Positions 13,090 to 23,826 of a DNA stretch of 64,000 nt are shown piece by piece. Position numbers and translations under genes: made by a program. The notes under the pieces were generated by a model. The model made no database searches and had not been told where the DNA came from. It worked only from the letters and a program-made list of their open reading frames with translations. Position 1 is the stretch's first letter. Each line of letters begins with the position of its first letter. The DNA is from Taeniopygia guttata (Eukaryota > Chordata > Aves > Passeriformes > Estrildidae). The stretch spans positions 1,736,001 through 1,800,000 of the forward strand of contig NC_133034.1 of assembly GCF_048771995.1 (NCBI RefSeq). The letters run 5' to 3'.

Positions 13090-14025
13090 TTAATGTGTTA
13101 CATGTGGGAGCTGAATTTCACCTTCTTCACTGGCCTCAGATTTGGACTTTGCTAGCTTGGAAGACGCTTCCTTAAATTCCTTGTTGACAAAGTAGTAACA
13201 AATGGCATCCAGGCAGCAGTTTGTGTTGGCGAGGATGGAGGCGAAGTGAACAAAGTTGTTGATGCTCTGTATTGCCGAGCAGTTGGAGCCGATGGAGTCC
13301 AGGACGAAGCGCAGCAGATGCCCGAGGTAAAGAGGTAAAAAGCAAATGATGAACACAGCCATGTTTGCAGACACAATGTAGACAGCTTTTCTGTTCAGCA
13401 TTTCATTGCAACAGTTGTCATTCTTCTTTCTCCTGAGCTCTGCAATGACTTGTATGGAGCAGTAACTCAAGATGAGCAGTGGTATGAAAAACCCTGTAAT
13501 AATGGCACACAGTGTGATCACCGAGGGTGTCACAGAAAATTTTTCAAAGCAAAAATCATCCTCTCTTCGGTCTTCAAAGCTTTTAATGAGGGCAGTCCCA
13601 CAGATGATGAATATCCAAAGGACTCCAGAGACAAAAGCTGCCTTCAGCGGCGACCTCAGTGCCTTGGATCTCAAAGGGTACTTGATAGCGAGGTACCGAT
13701 CCGCAGCGATCAGGGTGATGATACCGATGCTCATAAAGCGGTTTGTGAAATAGCCACCTTCCAGAACCAGGCACCACCCATCCACCTTCAGGTGCTGGAA
13801 CTGGGACAGAGTTTTGAATGGCAAGGTGAAGAGCAGCAAGCAGTCAGCCACAGCCAAGTTGACCATATATACTCTGGTTTCTGTCCATTTGCCAAGTTTG
13901 CAACAGAACACACACAGTGCTAACATGTTCAGAATAATGCCCAAACCCAAAACTGGGATGTAAACACACAGCTGGAAAAGTGAAAATATTTCATAGGCTG
14001 TGATATTGCAGCTGCTGTGGTTCAT
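13090..14025 (-). CDS. GPR35: GPR35-like G-protein coupled receptor, copy 1 (ligand arginine kept)
   Basis: An intact 311-residue class A GPCR in one coding exon. The N-terminus carries glycosylation sites at N2 and N7. Seven hydrophobic segments follow, with WTETR after TM1 (residues 47-51), the TM2 aspartate D61, a TM3/ECL2 cysteine pair C85 and C159, DRY at 109-111, and the TM7 motif NCCLDAICYY (269-278) replacing NPxxY. This combination is typical of GPR35. Mammalian GPR35 couples mainly to Gi/o and G12/13 and responds to acidic metabolites such as kynurenic acid. R96 in FTNR matches the TM3 arginine (human R100, position 3.36) needed for such ligands, and Y92 matches human Y96. The ATG is preceded 26 bases upstream by a good acceptor (ttttgcag). 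It is the most downstream of three tandem copies in transcription order. Start, length and stop all fit the family. P2Y-like or GPR55-like receptors are the nearest alternatives. Confidence 0.92.
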   Translation of the reverse strand: MNHSSCNITAYEIFSLFQLCVYIPVLGLGIILNMLALCVFCCKLGKWTETRVYMVNLAVADCLLLFTLPFKTLSQFQHLKVDGWCLVLEGGYFTNRFMSIGIITLIAADRYLAIKYPLRSKALRSPLKAAFVSGVLWIFIICGTALIKSFEDRREDDFCFEKFSVTPSVITLCAIITGFFIPLLILSYCSIQVIAELRRKKNDNCCNEMLNRKAVYIVSANMAVFIICFLPLYLGHLLRFVLDSIGSNCSAIQSINNFVHFASILANTNCCLDAICYYFVNKEFKEASSKLAKSKSEASEEGEIQLPHVTH

Positions 14026-14050
14026 TTTGGGAGTATCAAAACGTACAATT

Positions 14051-14060
14051 CCTGCAAAAG
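14051..14060 (-). promoter_or_regulatory. Splice acceptor upstream of GPR35-like copy 1
   Basis: The minus strand reads cttttgcag/g with the AG at 14053-14052, putting the exon start at 14051, 26 bases before the ATG. It implies a separate non-coding 5' exon further upstream, as in the other two copies. I could not place that exon. Confidence 0.6.
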
Positions 14061-17000
14061 CAAATTAAGCCTTTTACAAGGGAGGTCCTGGACTGAATCG
14101 GTGATTAATTCTAATTGAGAGAGTTCAGGGCTTTGCCAGCCATGAAAACCTGATGTAGGGTACCTAGTGGGAGGAAGAGGGACAGGGACACAAGCCTGAT
14201 CAGTTGTGAAGGACAGAAACACTTAAATTCTCCCTGGGTCCTCTGCAGGGAAGACAATTCCTGGAGAGTGGCAGGGGAAAGGGCTTAGGCCGTTATTTTG
14301 GTTCAGACTTGGATCAGGCAGCAGCAGATATCCTGCAGCAAGGAGTTATGTGAGCCATTGCAAACATTTGATAGTGGGAAGGGGATCCCTAAACCCAACT
14401 CTCATCCCTTCCCTTATAGCAGGGCTCAGTGAAAGCCAGCCGGTGACCTAGCAGCTTAAAATGTCCCAGATGTGCAGCAGAAGGACAGCTGTCCTTTCCC
14501 TCAGTCCTGAGAAGTCTCTGCATCACCTCTCATTAGTGATATGAGCAATTATTAGTGTATCTCTTATTAGTGTATACTGGTTTCAGCCGCCATCAAATTC
14601 TGTACTTGGAGGGCTGCACTGAGAATCTGAGTACTGGGTCTGCTCACTGCCTTTCAAGGATTGTCAAAGCTGCTCTTTATCTCAGAAGTGTTACAGCAAT
14701 CTGCCACAATTCCAAGACAAAATAAACTCACCTATGCCGTGGCAGGTATGAGATGTGGAAGAGCTGTGTTTTGTCTAGTGGGTGGTTTGATCACCTTGGA
14801 TCTAAGGGCAATATTGCTGTTTGCCCTCCAGCTTTGGTGGAATTAATGAAGAAGCATGTTCCAGGTGCAACTGTTCATGGACAGAAGAGACCCAGGATGT
14901 CTGACATTTCTTTGGATTTTCCCTGCCAGGGGAAGGTGGCTCCATGGGGGAAGGTTCATGGGTCTCAAAAGCATCGCCATCGAGCACACCATAAGGCAGT
15001 GCTGCAGCTTTTATGTGCATCTGTGGGTCTTGGTTAGTTTTGAAAATCATGCAGTGGAGAAATCATGCCAGGAGACCTCTGAAGAGGTGAGAGAATGTGG
15101 TACAGCAGATATCTGCAGCAGCTCTGTCCTCTGGACATGAGAAATGCATTGTGAGCCCATAAGATAGAAGGGGAGATCATACCAGGGAGACCTAGAAAAG
15201 ATCTAGCAAAGGCTGAGACAGCCCTTAAGCATCCTAAAACGTGTCAGATGTGGTCAGCATCAAAATGAACATTTGAAAATATACTGGCTCCAGCCCTTTC
15301 TTTCTCCATCCCCATTCTGGTGTCCCACCATGGCTGGGGAAAGGCAATGCCTTGCAGAATGCAAATAACTGTGTCAGTAAATAGCTAGGAGAAATTACCT
15401 GTTCTCTTGCTGTCCTTGCAGAGAGTGAGTTCCTCCAGGCCAGCTGTGGAGTGCTGTGCAGGCTCAACGAGCAGATCTCCTTGCACATGACCAGTGAGGT
15501 GTCCTCCGATCACAATTTCTGGTGGCTGTGAGAGCAGCAAGGCTGGCCGAGCAAGCACCCGCACTCCTCCTGAACACAGGGCAGAGCTTCCTCTGTCATC
15601 ACCATTGGTGTGGCTTGTACCACCTCCTGCTGACTGAGGAGCCTGCAATAGTCCTGCAGGGACGTGAAAGGCTTGTCTGCCCTGCATCCCTGCAGCAGTT
15701 CCTCTGGAGGTGGACTATCTTTGGGTTTTTCTTTACCTTCTGCTGCCTGATGTCTCACTGGGCAATGCCTGTTGACCCTCCTCACCCTACAGACTGTGCT
15801 TGGACGGGACCCATTGCCCTGGAAGGTCCTGAGGTCTTCTCTCTGCCTTCCAGAGTGCCAACCCTGGGATGGGAGCAGGAGTGGCTTCTGTTGTCACACT
15901 GCCTGAGCCGTGGGACAGAACAGCCCTAACAGTCCTGCAGCTGTTGGAGAGGTGAGGACAGTGGTTTGCAGGCAGTTTCACGATTATCACAAAGCATTTC
16001 ACTCTGAATCATAGTAGTTCTCTTGTCTGCCATAGCTCTTCTCAACCAGCAATTCTGAGAAAACGTGTGGCACTGTGACCCTGTGACCTGCTGGCTTTGT
16101 GACTGCTCGGTGGCTGTGGGTGCCTGTGTCCCAGGGGCTGCTCTGGGCTCCCCACGACAGCCTATTTACCAGAAATGCTCAGACAAGGTCATCAATGAGC
16201 TTAAAGGTCCTGATGTTAGCACCTTGAATTGCTGTCTTGGGCAAACGTATTTCCCCTTTCCACTTTCCAGATCACCTTAGAGCAGCTTCCAGAGTATTTC
16301 TGCATTGTCTGCACATCACATTCACACCCTTTGAAAATAATTCCATGCTAGTGTACAGTCACAATATTACAAAATTCTCAATTTCCAGGGACTGCTTTTG
16401 CCTTTCTTGGGGCTGCTCCTTGGTGGATGCTTACAAATAGTTACTGACATACTAGTGTGCCCAGCTCATCAATCCCCAACCAACAACATTTTTATGTCAT
16501 GGTCCTTGTTGGTACTTTAGTCTTCAAAATCATCCAGATTCTGGGATGTGCTAGTTTCATCACTGTGTAGAAAGCTTTGCATTGTCCTCAAGTGTTGTTC
16601 ACAGCCTCCTCTTGTCTGTGTCCAGGTAATCACTAGTGGTATAAACCATGAGCAGTCGAAGTCATACCTGGAGGGGCTCAGCTCATAGAACCTCTCCAGT
16701 GTGATGCTTCCCATCCACAGCTTGGTGCTGTGGTTGCCAGATGAGGGTCTCATCAGCCCAGTGAGGTCCCAAGAGAGGGAGAAGCCATGTCACAAGGCAC
16801 AAAGCACAAAGCACCTGGCTGTGAGCAGCAGCTTCACCAGCATGTGTCAAAGCAAACTCAACACCAGCTACCAGCAGGCAAAGCTAGCATAAAGTGCTGT
16901 CTGCAGAGAACTTACATGGCTCCTGCTGAGGCTCTTGGGTCTGTGCCTGATTCCTGGTCACCACAGCATCAGGATCCCCATCCTTCTCTCCACCTCGTGT

Positions 17001-17902
17001 CCCCATCAGCTGTCGTCTGCAGCTGTGCACGGTCCCCTCCTTCCATGCAGTCACAGGTTTTATCAGCCCTGCCATGGACCACCGTTGGTATTTCCCCTGC
17101 CTCTGCAGTTCCTCTGTCTCAGTGCTGTGAGTGCTGTCCCCGTGTGGCTCAGTGGGTGACACTTGTGCTGCGTTCTCACTTCCCTGCCGGCAGCTCTCAG
17201 CCAGGGTATTCCAGGGCCCAGCAGCACTGCAGAGCTCTGGTGCCCGTACAGGCTGCACTGGTGCCTGTACAGGCTGCACTGGTGCCTGCAGCGAGCCCCA
17301 GAGAACCTTGCACTGACACCAGCATCCACCACATTGTGCCTGGAAAAGTGATTTTCTTAATGAAAGTAGCCAGTGGGAAAAATATTCCTGTAAGGTAAAG
17401 AAGCACTGGTATGGCCAGCTGACAGACAGGCTCCTGCCTCCTTTCCCTGCCAGGGAAAATCTCCATCTCTCCTGCATTCCTGTGTCCTGCTGGCTGCAGC
17501 CCCTGGAATGTCGGAGTGGGGCAGAGCCTCAGGCAGGATGGGAGGGGTGCTGGTACCATCTCCAGGCACAGAGAGGGACACAGGGCTCTGGGCTGCCCTG
17601 CAGGGCCTCTGCCCTGTGGGGTTCCTTTCCTGCCTTTCTCACGGCCAGAGGGGATGGTGCAACAGCAGATCTTGACCAAAAGAGAACTGTAGGGTTGAGA
17701 GCAAAACATGTCAGTCTTATTTTTAGCACATCAAATGGCAGTTTGAGGCTAAGTGCAGCAATCCCACACACTGACCAGCCCTGGCTGTTGGGGCTGTTTC
17801 CCCTTTCCCCTTCCCCAGCACTGCACAGAATTGCCTGTGACAGAAAACACTGTCAGGGCTCCTGTGCTGCAACCCTTCCCACACTCCTGCAGCAATGCCT
17901 TT
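14061..17902. other. Intergenic or intronic spacer upstream of copy 1
   Basis: About 3.8 kb that should contain the 5' non-coding exon or intron of the first receptor gene. A three-copy 21-bp repeat sits at about 17227-17292. Overlapping open frames at 16.8-17.7 kb exist on both strands with Pro/Ser/Cys-rich, non-homologous content and are not supported as genes. Confidence 0.45.
17227..17292 (+). repeat. Short 21-bp tandem repeat, about 3 copies
   Basis: The unit 'ggtgcctgtacaggctgcac' plus one base repeats about three times, the first copy diverged. Because 21 is a multiple of three it yields short repeated peptides in all frames, with no sign of coding. Confidence 0.8.
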
Positions 17903-18337
17903 TGAGGGTACCTAAAAACAGAGGCCAGACAAAATTAAGGGAACAAAAAGCAGTTATATTTATTGAAGAGCCTTCAGGAGCATTTAGGGTGGACAAAGCC
18001 CCTTGGGGGCTACACCCAAAAATGGACCATGGGTCACAGGTTTTCACACTTCTATAAGTTTGGTCCATTTGCATTTTGGGGGTTAATTTTCCAATTACAG
18101 TTTCAGGTAATGAAGTCATTTACCCAAGTTGGCTCCCTCCAACTCAGTTTTGTTTCCATCTCTCTGGCCTGAGGCAGTGAGGTGTCCTTGACTGCCAGGC
18201 CTAGAGAGGAATTGCTGTGTCTGCCCAAAATGGGAAAGCAGCAGCTCACACTGTGTGTGGAGTTTAGAGTCATACACTAAAGAACCGCAGGATTACAAAT
18301 ATATTAAAAACATAAAAGCTAAAGTTCTAAGGCAGCA
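17903..18337 (-). mobile_element. Solo LTR-like fossil, family A, copy 1
   Basis: About 435 bp matching related copies at 47.8, 53.9 and 63.8 kb. Read on the minus strand it has LTR layout: a start near TGCTGCCTTAGG, a TATA-like box near 18050, and AATAAA at about 17959-17964 close to the 3' end. No internal retroviral region adjoins it, so it is a solo LTR or fragment, moderately diverged and old. I could not find a clear target-site duplication or name the subfamily. Confidence 0.75.
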
Positions 18338-20324
18338 GCAGTACCAGGGACCAGCTGAGTATGTGTGCACACACACTGTGCAGGGCATGGAAAAGCCCGT
18401 GCTTCCCCAGAGCCTGATGCTGCTTCAGGACTTGTGGAGTTCCCTGGAGGCTGCTGGGCAGTGCTCATCCCTGGAACAGCTGTGCTGTGCCAAGGAAACA
18501 AAATCAGAGATGTCTGCAGCACCAGAGAGCACCACCCAGCCCGCAGCTCCCCACTATGTGTCCTTCAGCCCCCTGGAGCTCAAACCTCTGGTAGGAACTC
18601 GGGTTTCAGGCCTGCCCAAATGTCACCCAAAATACTGTCCACTGCCAGCCCCTGCCTTCCATACATACGTGGGCCAAAAATGCTATATCCAATGGCCACT
18701 CACTCACAGGAAAGCAAGATTCCAAATTATTTTGTAAGCTTTTCCTTGTGGTTTGTTGTTTATATTTTTTTCTCTCAAGCCTGAGTAGAAACCATTATTA
18801 GCATTTTTTTCTTTTACGGGACAGGAAAGTTATAGCATGCAGAAATGTTGGTAAAATGCAGTGGTCCAGCCTTGCTGTTTGGGGCAGCTTTTGGACTTCA
18901 CCTGCTGTGGCTGGTCCCCACTACTATTTCCCAGACTTTTGTGCGAGGAAGTGGAAAAGATTTGGGGTTAAGAGTGTCACCATCCTCCTGGATTGCTACT
19001 GCAGTGCTGGATGGTGGCCAGCAGTTGTTTGTTGTGGCCCAGGGTCTGAAAACTCATCTGTTCCATTTACTGGGAGCACTCAGGGAGCTGAGGCTTTGTT
19101 CAGACTGAAACAAGATGCCAGAAACCCATCCTAAACTTGACATATAAACCAGATGATAATTTTTGTCCAAGGTAAAACATATATCTTCAGATAATCAGCA
19201 AGTTCCTTGTTCATCTTTGGGTTTCACTGTTAAATACCCTGCTGTAAAGCAGATCTTTTATCTCAGTAGCAAAGTCTTTTCTCCCAATCTCCAGTATAGG
19301 TTTAGCATTAAGAGTAGAGGACTATGATGTATAATGGTAATAAATGAATATTTATTTATAGATATATTACTATGACACATCTTTATTTTCACTTGTAAAA
19401 GTATGGTTTTTTTTTTTTTTCATTGTATTCAGTGGAAACAGCAAAAAAAATCTTCACGATGACAGAGATTGTGAAGTTCAACTAATTTCCCCTTTACAAT
19501 GAGAAAAAGGAACACTTATATGTGAGGTCACATGTATAAAAAACATTGCTTTTCTGTATTTCAGGGTAGATGACCTATTTGGAGCCCATTGGAAACTGAA
19601 CAAGTTCTCCATGTTAACTGGAAGAAAATATGAGCATGACTGAATTGCAAAAATAAGTAAGCTGCTTGTTTGTAGTAGGTTGATGTGAATCTTCATCTCT
19701 TTTTTCAAAATAATTAAAAAATCATAATAATCTTTTTGGAACAGACATTCATTATAAGAAATGAGATGCAAGTTCTCAGAAGGGAACCTAGGTCCAAAAA
19801 TGTTTTTGAAGGCCCTCTGTGCTGTTCCTGAAGTAGAAGTGTTTTTCCTTGCTGAACACCACTTGCCTGGATTGTAAGAGATGTCTGTCAAGAAGCCCCT
19901 TGCATTCTGAGTTAATTGCAGCATATTTGTTAGTGGGTGACACTCCCACATCTCCTTAAGCAGTAGACAGCTGATAAGATCAGGCACTATTTGTCTCCCA
20001 TATCTTTTCCTGTCTTTCAAAAGAGAATTTAGAAGGCAGAACAAGGGCTAAACAGTGTGCAATGGTTAAACTGGTCACATACACACACACTACTTGCTCT
20101 GCTTGCAGTGAAATATCAGAAGTGCCAGAGCATTAAAAATACACCAGTGAAGAAAACTGGGACATGAGTTACCAGCTGAATGACCTGAGTAGTTTCATCT
20201 GTTTTTATGGCACCCTTGCTCCCTGTAGCTTCCACCGTGTTGCCTGCCTGAGAATTGACGCACAGCAGGTGGATCTAATGGCTGGATATGGACACTTTCC
20301 CTGCTGGGAACAGTTCTTTGGGTG
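18338..20324. other. AT-rich spacer downstream of copy 2
   Basis: Contains no recognised exon. The region 19.3-20.05 kb is strongly AT-rich, with a poly-T tract at about 19407-19420. A minus-strand open frame (19478-20044) is described separately. Confidence 0.45.
19478..20044 (-). other. Unexplained AT-rich open reading frame (not called a gene)
   Basis: A stop-free minus-strand stretch of 188 codons starting at a TTG; the first ATG lies some 30 codons in. It has no motif or domain I recognise, no clear signal peptide and no splice sites that I could support. It lies 0.75-1.3 kb beyond the stop codon of the middle GPR35-like gene, so it may be 3' UTR or intergenic. A frame this long without stops in AT-rich DNA is somewhat unusual, but chance is the likeliest explanation. 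Confidence 0.2.
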
Positions 20325-20330
20325 TTTATT
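20325..20330 (-). terminator. Candidate polyadenylation signal of GPR35-like copy 2
   Basis: AATAAA on the minus strand about 470 bp beyond the stop codon of the receptor at 20.8 kb. Motif-only evidence. Confidence 0.35.
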
Positions 20331-20800
20331 TCACCAAGGTCTAGTCAGTGGTTTCAGACTGTGGTCTGAACCAGTGTCACTGCATGGTGACAGACTTGAT
20401 GGGGAACTCTATGTCAGTTGTCACTAAGGAAGTTGAATGCCCCCGAGTTTACATCAGCAGAAAATGAGCTTGCAGTCCCCGGAGGAAATTTTTTAGAGAT
20501 TTACAAGTGAGAAGACACTGAAAGTGAAGGACCATGAAGCCAACCAAGACAAGCTGTCACCAGGAGGCGCCTGGAGCTGCAATGCAATGATACAACGCAG
20601 TAGTCAGAGCTGGAGTCAAGTTACTGAGGACAGCAGGACAAAATTAAAGTTAACATCAGACCCTTTGGAGGGGTTTTCTCCTTTTTGTACATATGCCTAT
20701 GCCTACAATGATTGCAAACACTGTATGTGGTTCCATTGCCTGTGCCTCAAAACTTGAGCAGCATTGTGGCACTCAACACCTGCCATGCACTACACCTTGT

Positions 20801-21745
20801 TCATAGTATCACTTGATCCGTGGGTGGCTGTGACTCCTCACCTTGGTTCATCTTGGACCTCATAAATATACATTTGGGGAACATAGAAGACAACTCTGGA
20901 AATTCCTTGGCTGCAAAATAATAGCAAAATGCATCCAGACAGCAGTTACAATTGGCTAAGCATGCTGAGACCTTAATATAGGTTACAACTCCGGGTATCA
21001 GAGAATGAGCTCCAGCAACTTCCACTGCAAACCTCAAGAGCAGTGAGATGTGGAAAGGTGAGAAACAGATGGCAAACACACACAAATTCACAGAAACTAT
21101 CTGCACGGCTTTCTGGAATAATTTTGTCTCATGAGGGCTTGTGGCCATCTTCTTTTTTAGACATCTGATGACTTGTACTGAGCAAAAAATCACAATCCCT
21201 AAGGGAATAAAATACCCACAGATAGTGTAGAATAAAGAGGAATACCTAGGTAGAAGAGATTGTTTCTGAAAACAGCAATCTTCCCTATCGCTACTGTGAA
21301 GTGTGTAATACAAACTGGAATAAATTATCATTGGTATCCAAAGAAAGGCACAGATAGAAGCTGATTTCAGTGGGGATCGAAGAATCTTCGCTTTTAGAGG
21401 GAACTTGATTGCAATGTACCGATCAATCGCAATCAGGGTGATGATAAAGATGCTCATAGGCATGTTTGTAAAATAGATGTTTTGTATGACTAAACACAGC
21501 TGGTCTATGGGTTGTTTGTACTTGGTAAAATATAGCAGGAAAGGCAGGGTGAAGAGCAGGGAAGTGTCTGCCACGATGAGGTTGATCATGTACACCTTGG
21601 TCTCGGTCCACCTCTTGATTTTGCAGCAGAAGACCCAGAAGGCAATTGCGTTCAGTGGGATCCCCAGAGCGAGCACTGGGATGTACACAACCAGCTGGAG
21701 CACCACAATGCTATCATATGCAACTCTCCCAGTGCAGTTCTCCAT
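20801..21745 (-). CDS. GPR35: GPR35-like G-protein coupled receptor, copy 2 (ligand arginine replaced)
   Basis: An intact 314-residue class A GPCR. I start it at MENCTG (ATG at 21745-21743); the open frame extends six codons further to a TTG, but those bases include the intron end. N3 fits a glycosylation site (NCT). WTETK lies after TM1 (46-50), D60 in TM2, C84 with C157 or C158 as the extracellular disulfide pair, DRY at 108-110, and NCCLDAFCYY in TM7 (267-276). TM3 reads YFTNMPMS, so methionine (M95) stands where mammalian GPR35 and copy 1 have the acid-binding arginine. The TM6 arginine (LLRF, R238) is kept. A sharp splice acceptor (ccttgcag) ends 12 bases before the ATG, and the CpG island at 23.0-23.4 kb upstream carries a matching donor. 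It is the middle gene of the tandem array. The reading frame is whole, so it is probably functional with altered ligand choice. Confidence 0.92.
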   Translation of the reverse strand: MENCTGRVAYDSIVVLQLVVYIPVLALGIPLNAIAFWVFCCKIKRWTETKVYMINLIVADTSLLFTLPFLLYFTKYKQPIDQLCLVIQNIYFTNMPMSIFIITLIAIDRYIAIKFPLKAKILRSPLKSASICAFLWIPMIIYSSLYYTLHSSDREDCCFQKQSLLPRYSSLFYTICGYFIPLGIVIFCSVQVIRCLKKKMATSPHETKLFQKAVQIVSVNLCVFAICFSPFHISLLLRFAVEVAGAHSLIPGVVTYIKVSACLANCNCCLDAFCYYFAAKEFPELSSMFPKCIFMRSKMNQGEESQPPTDQVIL

Positions 21746-21756
21746 GTTGGGCTGTC

Positions 21757-21766
21757 TCTGCAAGGA
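21757..21766 (-). promoter_or_regulatory. Splice acceptor deciding the start of GPR35-like copy 2
   Basis: The minus strand reads ctctttccttgcag/agacag, with the exon starting at 21757. The pyrimidine tract is good. This puts the first coding ATG at 21745 and excludes the upstream TTG-initiated extension. Confidence 0.7.
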
Positions 21767-23029
21767 AAGAGTGCAGGCATGAGACTGAGCTCAGTGGCAG
21801 TGTCCTGCGGCTGTACCCCCTCTCATGGCCCTGCAGCTCCTTGTGTCCCTGCACTGCCTGTGTGGGCAGCCTCTGGAGGGCTTCTGTGGCTCACCAGTGC
21901 CATCAGTCCCTCAGCCATCAAAGTTACACTGTCACTCACAGCCAGCTACCACAAAAGGCAGAGCAAAACCACCAAGACAGCCCTCTCTTGCTGCTGGTGC
22001 AGGGTTAAGCCTGCCTCATCATCCCTCCAGTCCTGGTACAAACAGTTTGGGTCATAGCAAAGCAGAATGACATTTTTTGTTGTTACCTTTGCCTCTGCTG
22101 TGGTTGTCAGAGCCACTGGCTTTAGGACAGCCCACAGCAGAGCTGGGCAGCACTCCCCATTTGCCCTGGGCAGCATTCCCCATTTGCCTTCCACGGCTCT
22201 TGCTTTGCTGCTGAAGCCACCCCATGGCTTTGCTCTGGGTCTTGCCAGACTTGAACACATCCTCAGGGCTTGAGCCCTTCCAGCCCAGCCGCTTTGCTCC
22301 CGGGGGCAGTGGGAACACTGCTGTAGGCTGCTGTGGACAGGCTTTGTGCCCCTAAACACAAATCCATTCCTCTGCTGGGGAGGAACAGCTCAGCAGGGGT
22401 ACCAGCAGCCCTAGCAGATAACAGGCCTCCAGAGAAAGAAGGGAAAGTGGGCAAAACTTATCTGATCTCAGCCTTCAAAGGTACGCAGCAAAAATTTTGC
22501 TAGGGCAGAAAACATGAATGTGAGAACTTAGACTATCTCCTGCTCTTCCTTTAAATATCTCAGGGCATTTGCCACCAGCAAAGAGGATCTGACTTTTTGA
22601 GAAGCTCATATAGGAAGTATTTGAAATGAGCCAGGCACAGAAAATGCCCAAATTGCTACAATCTCTTACCAATACACTGCCTTCTAAGTCAGCAGCTTCT
22701 AAACATCAACATGCAAATTATAGTGAAAATAGATGATTGCATTAAGTAAGTGAACTGTTCTAATGTCCAAGACTGGGAGACAGACCTGGCAACCCCAGAG
22801 GAAAGCACAACACCTGCCCTAGCACCACAACTGGTATGGCAGCACTGAACCCCAGGCATAAAGTCATTTTTAGGGCGGAATTCATGGAGGAACTAACATA
22901 CAGCTGGTGTCCTGTTGCTCTTGGGCTTTCAGCCTCACAGGTTTTGGCCACTCTGTGGTTTCAGCCTATGCTGCAGCTGTTCCCTGGCAGCCTGTTGCGG
23001 TCACCTTGCAGTGAAGAAGGCACTCTGCC
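21767..23029. other. Probable 5' intron of GPR35-like copy 2
   Basis: About 1.3 kb between the coding-exon acceptor and the CpG island. A minus-strand frame at 22475-22672 has no recognised homology. No other exon was seen. Confidence 0.4.
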
Positions 23030-23430
23030 TGCGCAATGTGCCCGGGGAGCAGCTGAGCCCTCTGGGCTGGGCTGAGCCCAGTGCGAGCCCGGCCGTGCGC
23101 CGAGGGAGCGCTGAGGGAACTGCAGCGGGGGCAGAGCCGCTGAGCGGAGCAGCGGTGGGAGCAGAGCCGAGCAGAGCCGGACCCGGGCGGGCTGCGGCGG
23201 GCGGGAGGTGCGGAGCGCAGCCCCGGGTGGGACAGGGAGGCTTTACCTGCTCGGGGCCGCGGCGGGCCGGCTCCTCAGGGAGGCCGCGGGGCGGGCAGGC
23301 GGTCCGCGCCGGCCGTGCTGTCAGGGCCGTCCCGGGCTGTCACAGCCGGCAGTGCTGAGCCCCCAGTGAGCCGGTGCGAGCACCAGCGCTTCATTTATGC
23401 CCGATTTCCTCCGCAGGAGTGTCTGGTGCC
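23030..23430 (-). promoter_or_regulatory. CpG-island promoter and first exon, probably of GPR35-like copy 2
   Basis: This is the most CpG-rich non-repetitive stretch of the window, with many CG dinucleotides and GC-box-like runs. On the minus strand it contains a consensus 5' splice site, gcag/gtaaag (exon end at 23247). Spliced to the acceptor at 21757 this would give a short untranslated first exon and a 1.5-kb intron. It could also act in both directions or serve the other tandem copies. That link is inference from the splice signals and distance. Confidence 0.6.
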
Positions 23431-23826
23431 CTCTGTTGTCCCGCTGCCGGCAGCTCCGAGCTCCGCCGTCAGCCTTTCCGCCCACAGGGCGCTCCCCCTC
23501 CTCGCCTCACAGCCCGGCAATTAAAATTTTATCTTTTCAGCCGTGGGAAAACAACTGCTGAGATAAAACCCATAATGGTTGCAAAGTGCCCCTCTGGCAG
23601 CAGAAGGCTCCCCGGGGAGCTGGGCAGGCTCTGCGGGGACAGGTCGGTGCTGTGCCCCGGGGACAGCGAGCCCCGGGACCCGGAGCTGCTGGCACCTGCA
23701 CCGGCAGAGGCCATGGGCTCCTCACTGCCTGTGCAGAGCCAGCGGTGTAACCGTGCCCATCAGCCCTGCTGGGAAGGCAGCTAACCACAGCCACTGCCAC
23801 CAGCGTGGCACTGAGCTGCTGGGGCT

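Noticed and set aside
21746-21763. Six-residue N-terminal extension of receptor copy 2 (TTG start)
   Set aside because: Not an ATG, and the bases overlap the splice acceptor; MENCTG at 21745 is the sound start.
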